This document shows positions 6,518 through 11,150 of a DNA stretch of 11,150 nucleotides, piece by piece. This DNA comes from an uncultured Pseudomonadota bacterium. Lineage in GTDB: Bacteria; Pseudomonadota; Gammaproteobacteria; Methylococcales; Methylomonadaceae. The position numbers and the translations under genes are program-made. The notes beneath the pieces are model-generated. The model was not told the origin of the DNA. It saw only the letters and a list, made by a program, of their open reading frames with translations, and did not search any database. Positions within the stretch are counted from its first letter, which is position 1; each line of letters starts with the position of its first letter. The stretch is taken from contig CAIVBX010000090.1 in assembly GCA_903904275.1 (NCBI GenBank), forward strand, positions 1 to 11,150. Direction: 5' to 3'.

Positions 6518-7762
6518 ATGGCAAAAAGAACAGAACGAAATTTAATTGTAGGACTTGATATTGGTACCTCTAAAGTCGCAGCCATTGTGGGCGAATTAAC
6601 GGGAGATGGGCATCTTGAAGTCATTGGCTTTGGCTCAACACCCTCTAAAGGTTTGCGAAAAGGAATTGTTGTCAATTTAGAAACCACCGTGCAATCGATT
6701 CAACGCGCGATTGAAGAAGCAGAATTGATGGCAGGTTGCCAAATCAAATCTGTTTTTGCAGGCATCGCAGGAAGTCACATTCGCAGCCGCAATTCACTTG
6801 GCGTTGTAGCAATTAAAGATAAAGAAGTCACGCAATACGATATTGACCGAGTAATTGATTCAGCAAGAGCAGTCGCCATTTCTGCAGACCAAAAAGTGCT
6901 GCATATTTTGCCGCAAGAATTCATTATCGACACACAAGAAGGCATTAAAGAGCCGATTGGCATGTCAGGGATTCGTTTAGAAGCTAAAGTACACATCGTG
7001 ACTAGCAGCGTTAGTGCATCGCAAAACATTATTAAATGTATTCGTCGTTGCGGTTTAGAAGTCGATGACATCGTATTAGAACAACTTGCGTCTTGTCATT
7101 CTGTTTTAACCGATGATGAAAAAGAGTTAGGCGTTTGTTTAATTGATATTGGTGGCGGTACAACGGATATTGCAGTTTATATTGAAGGTGCAATTAAACA
7201 TACTGCTGTGATTCCGATTGCAGGCGACCAAGTAACAAACGACATCGCGGTTGCATTACGCACGCCAACATTAAGCGCAGAAGAAATTAAACAACGCTAC
7301 GCTTGTGCAATGACAAAATTATTGCATGATGACGAAGACGAAATTGAAGTGCCAAGCATTAGCGACAACAAACCATTTCGCAAAATTTCTCGTCAAACGC
7401 TCGCTGATATTATTGAACCACGTTACGAAGAATTGATGTTGCTCGTACAATCAGAATTGCGACGTGTTGGTTATGAAGAACAAATTGCGGCTGGCATTGT
7501 TTTAACAGGCGGCAGTTCGCAAGTTTGGGGCTTAGTCGAATTAGCAGAAGAAATTTTTCACATGCCAGTCAGAATGGGAAGTCCTCAAAATGTGACGGGC
7601 TTAACAGAAGTTGTCAAAAATCCAATTCATTCTACAGGCGTAGGTTTGTTAATGTACGGACGTGATCACCATCAACAACAAGGATTACATCGTATTGCAG
7701 ATCATGCAAATGGTGAATCTCTAATTTCAAAAATCAAAAATTGGTTTCAAGGCAATTTTTAA
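6518..7762 (+). CDS. ftsA: Cell division protein FtsA (actin-like FtsZ membrane anchor)
   Basis: FtsA is an actin-like ATPase that tethers FtsZ filaments to the cytoplasmic membrane and recruits later division proteins. It has 414 residues (E. coli 420). Phosphate-1 motif GLDIGTSKV is at 12-20, the FtsA-specific 1C (SHS2) region is at roughly 84-160, phosphate-2 motif LIDIGGGTTDIAVY is at 208-221, and the adenosine motif GIVLTGGSSQVWGL lies in the C-terminal third. The last residues, LISKIKNWFQGNF, form the amphipathic membrane-targeting helix expected at the end of FtsA, so the protein is complete. The ATG at 6518 is preceded by AAGAG at 6506-6510 and gives the expected start MAKRTERNLIVGLDIG. 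A 39-base gap separates it from ftsQ, and 56 A/T-rich bases separate it from ftsZ. Confidence 0.97.
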   Translation: MAKRTERNLIVGLDIGTSKVAAIVGELTGDGHLEVIGFGSTPSKGLRKGIVVNLETTVQSIQRAIEEAELMAGCQIKSVFAGIAGSHIRSRNSLGVVAIKDKEVTQYDIDRVIDSARAVAISADQKVLHILPQEFIIDTQEGIKEPIGMSGIRLEAKVHIVTSSVSASQNIIKCIRRCGLEVDDIVLEQLASCHSVLTDDEKELGVCLIDIGGGTTDIAVYIEGAIKHTAVIPIAGDQVTNDIAVALRTPTLSAEEIKQRYACAMTKLLHDDEDEIEVPSISDNKPFRKISRQTLADIIEPRYEELMLLVQSELRRVGYEEQIAAGIVLTGGSSQVWGLVELAEEIFHMPVRMGSPQNVTGLTEVVKNPIHSTGVGLLMYGRDHHQQQGLHRIADHANGESLISKIKNWFQGNF

Positions 7763-7805
7763 ACATCTACTTTCAACAAAACACTTTATTTAATAAACAA
7801 AATCC

Positions 7806-7821
7806 AAGGAGACACAACATG
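7806..7821 (+). promoter_or_regulatory. Strong ribosome binding site and start of ftsZ
   Basis: AAGGAG at 7806-7811 lies seven bases before the ATG at 7819-7821. It is the most consensus-like Shine-Dalgarno in the window apart from the internal one in murB-ddl, in keeping with the high cellular level of FtsZ. It rules out an in-frame TTG at 7741, inside ftsA, as the start. The A/T-rich leader 7763-7805 might hold a promoter, but no convincing -35/-10 pair was found. Confidence 0.85.
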
Positions 7822-9000
7822 ACTGACGCATTTGAATTGATTGATACCTACAGCGAGAGCGCGGTTATCAAAGTTATTGGAATTGGCGGCGGTGGAAACA
7901 ACGCAGTTAGTCACATGGCAGGCAACCAAATTGAAGGCGTGGAATTCATTTGTGCAAATACTGACGCACAAGCATTACGCAAATTAAATTTTGGCACAAT
8001 TATTCAATTAGGCGTTGAATTAACAAAAGGTTTAGGGGCGGGAACAAATCCGGAAATCGGTCGTCAAGCGGCAGAAGAAAATAAAAATCGTATTCGTGAA
8101 GTCTTAGAAGGTGCTGATATGGTTTTTTTAACAGCTGGAATGGGCGGTGGTACAGGCACAGGGGCAATTCCTGTTGTTGCTGAAATTGCGCGTAGCATGG
8201 GAATTTTGACCGTTGCCGTTGTTACTAAACCTTTTGCATTTGAAGGCAAGAAAAAACAAGATTCTGCCGAAAAAGGCATTATCGAATTAGAACGTTATGT
8301 TGATTCGTTAATTACCATTCCAAATCAAAAATTATTACCTGTTTTAGGCAACAAAGTGTCATTAGTTGATGCGTTTAAAGCCGCAAATGACGTGTTATTA
8401 GACGCGGTTAAAGGCATTACTGATTTAATTGTTCACCCAGGTTTTATTAACGTTGATTTTGCAGACGTGCGTACTGTAATGTCTGACATGGGGGCAGCAA
8501 TTATGGGAACAGGTATTGCTGTTGGTGAACATCGAGCGCGTGAAGCAGCTGAAAAAGCGATTGCTTGCCCATTACTTGAAGATATTAACTTGAAAGGCGC
8601 ACGCGGTATTTTAGTGAACATTTCAGGCGCAGATATTGGGTTGGCAGAATTTAACGAAGTCGGTGACATCGTAGCGCAATTTGCAGCTGAAGATGCCACG
8701 ATTAAAATCGGCACGTCTGTTGATACTGATTTAGACGATGAAATTAAAGTAACCGTTGTGGCAACGGGAATGGGCTTGCCTGTTGCTGAGGTTAAAATAC
8801 CTGTAAAAACAAATGTTCGTCATATTAACAACGGTCAAATGAATTACGATCGTTTTGATACACCAGCGGTAAATCGTAAAAATCCACCAGCGCCACGTTC
8901 AACAGAAGGTCGTGAAACCCGTTTTGGCGCACAACCTAAACAAGGCGGTGATATTGATTATTTAGATATTCCTGCGTTTTTGAGAAGACAAGCTGACTAA
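7819..9000 (+). CDS. ftsZ: Cell division protein FtsZ (tubulin-like GTPase)
   Basis: FtsZ polymerises with GTP into the ring that organises the division site. The product is 393 residues (E. coli 383). The nucleotide-binding GIGGGGNNAV is at 21-30 and the tubulin signature GGGTGTG at 109-115. The T7 synergy loop NVDFADVRTVM, with D213 and D216, is at 211-221, so the GTPase site looks intact. The globular domain ends near 320. A linker of roughly 55-60 residues rich in N, P and R follows, then the conserved C-terminal peptide DYLDIPAFLRRQAD at 379-393, the docking site for FtsA and other partners. The ATG at 7819 gives MTDAFELID, as expected for the family. ftsA lies immediately upstream, and an intrinsic terminator follows about 34 bases after the stop. 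Confidence 0.98.
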   Translation: MTDAFELIDTYSESAVIKVIGIGGGGNNAVSHMAGNQIEGVEFICANTDAQALRKLNFGTIIQLGVELTKGLGAGTNPEIGRQAAEENKNRIREVLEGADMVFLTAGMGGGTGTGAIPVVAEIARSMGILTVAVVTKPFAFEGKKKQDSAEKGIIELERYVDSLITIPNQKLLPVLGNKVSLVDAFKAANDVLLDAVKGITDLIVHPGFINVDFADVRTVMSDMGAAIMGTGIAVGEHRAREAAEKAIACPLLEDINLKGARGILVNISGADIGLAEFNEVGDIVAQFAAEDATIKIGTSVDTDLDDEIKVTVVATGMGLPVAEVKIPVKTNVRHINNGQMNYDRFDTPAVNRKNPPAPRSTEGRETRFGAQPKQGGDIDYLDIPAFLRRQAD

Positions 9001-9033
9001 AATTTTCTGTATTCTTTTTTTAAACAAGCCAAC

Positions 9034-9062
9034 TAACGCGCTCACAAGGCGCGTTATTTTTT
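9034..9062 (+). terminator. Intrinsic (Rho-independent) terminator after ftsZ
   Basis: An 8-bp perfect stem, TAACGCGC (9034-9041) with GCGCGTTA (9049-9056), closes a 7-base loop (TCACAAG). It is followed at once by six T (9057-9062). Five or six G/C pairs plus the T tract fit a standard terminator. It lies 33 bases after the ftsZ stop and 19 bases before the lpxC ATG, so it should end or reduce transcription coming from the division genes. Confidence 0.87.
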
Positions 9063-9081
9063 AACAGGCAAATCACATATT

Positions 9082-10005
9082 ATGATTAAACAACGTACCT
9101 TAAAAAATAGCATTCGCGCCACTGGTGTAGGATTACACACAGGTGAGCAAGTTTATTTAACGTTGCATCCTGCCGAAATCAACACAGGCATTCATTTTCG
9201 TCGAGTCGATTTAGAAAATCCCGTTACTATTCAAGCAACGCCCGAAAATGTCGGTGAAACCACACTTTCAACGACGCTTGTTTCAGGTGATGTCAAAATT
9301 TCAACTGTTGAACATCTGCTTTCTGCGTTTGCAGGTTTAGGCATTGACAACGCGATTGTCGATGTCACTGCGGCTGAAATTCCGATTATGGATGGTAGTG
9401 CAGGTCCGTTTGTGTTTTTGCTGCAATCCGCTGGCGTAAGAGAACAAGATTGTCCTAAACAATATCTGAAAATTAAAAAATCGATTCGCGTGGAAGACGG
9501 TGATAAATGGGCAGCATTTGAACCATTTGAAGGCTTTAAAGTCACGTTCACCATTGATTTTGAACACCCTGCGTTTGAACATGATGTCAAAACTGCCACA
9601 ATGGATTTTTCATCGACAACATTTGTTCGTGAAGTTAGTCGCGCCCGCACGTTTGGATTTTTGAAAGACATCGAAATTTTGCGTGAAAACAATCTCGCAT
9701 TAGGCGGCAGTTTAGATAATGCGATTGTCGTTGATGATGACAAAGTCATTAACGAAGACGGTTTACGTTATGCCGATGAATTTGTAAAACATAAAATTCT
9801 CGATGCAATTGGTGATTTGTATTTGCTTGGTCACAGTTTAATCGGCGAATTTACAGGTTACAAATCAGGTCACGGTTTAAATAATCGCTTGCTTCGTACT
9901 TTGCTTGAAAACACAGATGCTTGGGAAATGGTCAGTTTTGAAAATGAAGAAGACGCGCCAATTTCGTTCATGCGTTCTGCTGAAACACCACATCATCCCG
10001 AATAA
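9082..10005 (+). CDS. lpxC: UDP-3-O-acyl-N-acetylglucosamine deacetylase LpxC
   Basis: LpxC is the zinc deacetylase of the first committed step of lipid A synthesis, acting in the cytoplasm on UDP-3-O-acyl-GlcNAc. The product has 307 residues (E. coli 305). The zinc ligands are all visible one position earlier than in E. coli: H78 in STVEHLLSAFAGLGIDN, with the general base E77 beside it, and H237 and D241 in HKILDAIGDLYLLG. The catalytic H264 is in SGHGLNNRLLRTLL. The ATG at 9082 gives MIKQRTLKNSIRATGVGLHTG, matching the family start. The Shine-Dalgarno is weak: only AGG at 9066-9068, 13 bases upstream. In E. coli LpxC abundance is controlled by FtsH proteolysis acting on its C-terminus; here the tail ends MRSAETPHHPE, and whether it is a degradation signal cannot be told. 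Confidence 0.97.
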   Translation: MIKQRTLKNSIRATGVGLHTGEQVYLTLHPAEINTGIHFRRVDLENPVTIQATPENVGETTLSTTLVSGDVKISTVEHLLSAFAGLGIDNAIVDVTAAEIPIMDGSAGPFVFLLQSAGVREQDCPKQYLKIKKSIRVEDGDKWAAFEPFEGFKVTFTIDFEHPAFEHDVKTATMDFSSTTFVREVSRARTFGFLKDIEILRENNLALGGSLDNAIVVDDDKVINEDGLRYADEFVKHKILDAIGDLYLLGHSLIGEFTGYKSGHGLNNRLLRTLLENTDAWEMVSFENEEDAPISFMRSAETPHHPE

Positions 10006-10008
10006 AAA

Positions 10009-11150
10009 ATGATTACGCACGAATACGATGTGATTGTAGTTGGTTCAGGTGGTGCAGGATTACGCGCCACGCTTGGCACAGTTGAAAAAGGTTTGAAAAC
10101 GGCTTGTTTGACAAAAGTGTTTCCGACACGCTCTCACACCGTTGCCGCGCAAGGTGGTATCAGTGCTGCGTTGGGAAATATGGGCGAAGACGATTGGCGT
10201 TACCATTTTTATGACACTGTTAAAGGCTCTGATTGGCTCGGTGACCAAGATGCGATTGAATATATGTGTCGTGAAGCAATTCCTGCCGTTGTGGAATTGG
10301 AACATTATGGCGTGCCTTTTTCTCGGACAGCAGACGGTAAAATTTATCAACGTGCATTCGGTGGTATGACAACGCATTATGGCGAAGGTCAAGCACAACG
10401 CACTTGCGCCGCCGCTGATAAAACAGGTCATGCGATTTTACACACGCTTTATCAACAAGCCTTAAAACACAAAGCGGAATTTTTCGTTGAATACATTGTT
10501 CTCGATTTAATTATGGAAAATGATGAATGTCGCGGTGTCATTGCATGGTGCTTAGACGATGGTTCGTTACATCTTTTCAAAGCTCATACTACAATTTTGG
10601 CAACTGGCGGTTACGGACGAACCTATTTTTCTTGCACATCTGCACATACGGTAACTGGTGATGGAAATGCGATGGTTTTGCGTGCAGGTTTGCCATTGCA
10701 GGATATGGAATTTATCCAATTTCACCCAACAGGAATTTATGGCGCAGGTTGTTTAATTACAGAAGGCGTGCGTGGTGAAGGCGGTTATTTAACGAATTCC
10801 GAAGGTGAACGTTTTATGGAACGTTACGCGCCACACGCGAAAGATTTAGCCTCGCGCGATGTCGTCAGTCGCGCGATTACGATGGAACTCAATGCAGGAC
10901 GTGGTGTTGGTGAACACAAAGACCACGTTTATTTGCACATGGAACACTTGCCTGTCGAAGTGATTCATGAACGTTTGCCAGCAATGGTTGAACTTGCCAA
11001 AGTTTTCGCGGGCATTGATGCAACTAAAGTGCCTATGCCTGTGACACCGACAGTTCATTACAACATGGGCGGCATTCCGACAAATTATCATGCCGAAGTC
11101 GTCACGCTAGAAAATGGTAATCCTGACAAAGTGGTAAAAGGCTTAATGGC
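10009..11150 (+). CDS. sdhA: Succinate dehydrogenase flavoprotein subunit SdhA (3' end outside window)
   Basis: SdhA oxidises succinate to fumarate with covalently bound FAD and passes electrons to the SdhB iron-sulfur subunit. The frame opens at the ATG at 10009 and stays open to the right edge, giving about 380 of roughly 590 residues. Visible are the FAD-binding DVIVVGSGGAGLRA (7-20), the histidine for covalent FAD in RSHTVAAQGG (H43), QFHPTGIYGAGCLITEGVRG (237-256, with H239 and E252), the active-site arginine in SRDVVSR (R283) and VHYNMGGIPTN (349-359, H350). All catalytic residues covered so far are present. It begins only three bases after the lpxC TAA (TAAAAAATG), in the same frame, with no recognisable Shine-Dalgarno. 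sdhC and sdhD, usually just upstream, are absent. Fumarate reductase is an alternative, but the sequence fits SdhA much better. Confidence 0.96.
   Translation, partial: MITHEYDVIVVGSGGAGLRATLGTVEKGLKTACLTKVFPTRSHTVAAQGGISAALGNMGEDDWRYHFYDTVKGSDWLGDQDAIEYMCREAIPAVVELEHYGVPFSRTADGKIYQRAFGGMTTHYGEGQAQRTCAAADKTGHAILHTLYQQALKHKAEFFVEYIVLDLIMENDECRGVIAWCLDDGSLHLFKAHTTILATGGYGRTYFSCTSAHTVTGDGNAMVLRAGLPLQDMEFIQFHPTGIYGAGCLITEGVRGEGGYLTNSEGERFMERYAPHAKDLASRDVVSRAITMELNAGRGVGEHKDHVYLHMEHLPVEVIHERLPAMVELAKVFAGIDATKVPMPVTPTVHYNMGGIPTNYHAEVVTLENGNPDKVVKGLM

Noticed and set aside
7763..7805. Possible sigma-70 promoter in the A/T-rich ftsZ leader
   Set aside because: TTTAAT/AATAAA-like hexamers are present, but no -35 element at suitable spacing could be found; in A/T-rich DNA this is expected by chance.
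7741..7818. In-frame TTG that would extend FtsZ by 26 residues
   Set aside because: It lies inside ftsA and adds non-homologous sequence; AAGGAG before the ATG at 7819 and the MTDAFELID start fit FtsZ.
9231..9749. Minus-strand open frame of 172 codons across lpxC
   Set aside because: It lies wholly inside a certain gene, has no recognisable protein motif and reads as an antisense shadow of lpxC codons.
10060..10431. Minus-strand open frame of 123 codons and a plus-strand frame at 10142-10369 within sdhA
   Set aside because: Both overlap the strongly conserved SdhA reading frame and show no family features of their own.
1..11150. tRNA/rRNA genes, CRISPR arrays, insertion sequences, phage or defence genes
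   Set aside because: Nearly every base is accounted for by housekeeping genes and short gaps; no cloverleaf, repeat-spacer pattern, transposase or terminal inverted repeats were seen.

Overview
This window is a densely packed, entirely plus-strand stretch of a dcw (division and cell wall) cluster from a Gram-negative bacterium, most likely a gammaproteobacterium. Supporting signs are the gene order murD-ftsW-murG-murC-murB-ddl-ftsQ-ftsA-ftsZ-lpxC, the presence of lpxC (lipid A synthesis), the FtsZ C-terminal peptide DYLDIPAFLRRQAD (almost identical to the E. coli one), and an LpxC N-terminus reading MIKQRTLK...ATGVGLHTG. The DNA leans to A/T, with many TTA/TTG leucine and AAA lysine codons. 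A species cannot be named from the sequence alone; a low-GC lineage such as Thiotrichales or Methylococcales is only a guess.

Layout: bases 1-341 hold the 3' end of murD. Then come ftsW (338-1507), murG (1500-2555) and murC (2552-3973), each overlapping its predecessor by 4 to 8 bases. Bases 3977-5770 form one continuous reading frame in which MurB and D-Ala-D-Ala ligase are joined with no stop codon between them. ftsQ (5774-6478), ftsA (6518-7762) and ftsZ (7819-9000) follow. A clear intrinsic terminator (9034-9062) lies before lpxC (9082-10005). Three bases after lpxC starts sdhA, the succinate dehydrogenase flavoprotein, which runs off the right edge.

How the genes work together: MurB, MurC, MurD and Ddl make the UDP-MurNAc-pentapeptide precursor in the cytoplasm, and MurG completes lipid II at the membrane. 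FtsW polymerises lipid II at the septum. FtsQ, FtsA and FtsZ build and anchor the division ring. LpxC commits UDP-GlcNAc-derived precursor to lipid A. SdhA is a TCA-cycle/respiratory enzyme and functionally does not belong to this set.

The points most worth a second look are the MurB-Ddl fusion, which keeps a well-placed internal Shine-Dalgarno and GTG that could also give free Ddl; a strong G/C palindrome inside the murG linker that looks like an inserted short repeat; the lpxC-sdhA junction without sdhC/sdhD; the type of SdhA; and an FtsQ with almost no cytoplasmic tail. No RNA genes, CRISPR arrays, insertion sequences or phage genes were seen. No gene-free stretch exceeds about 80 bases.
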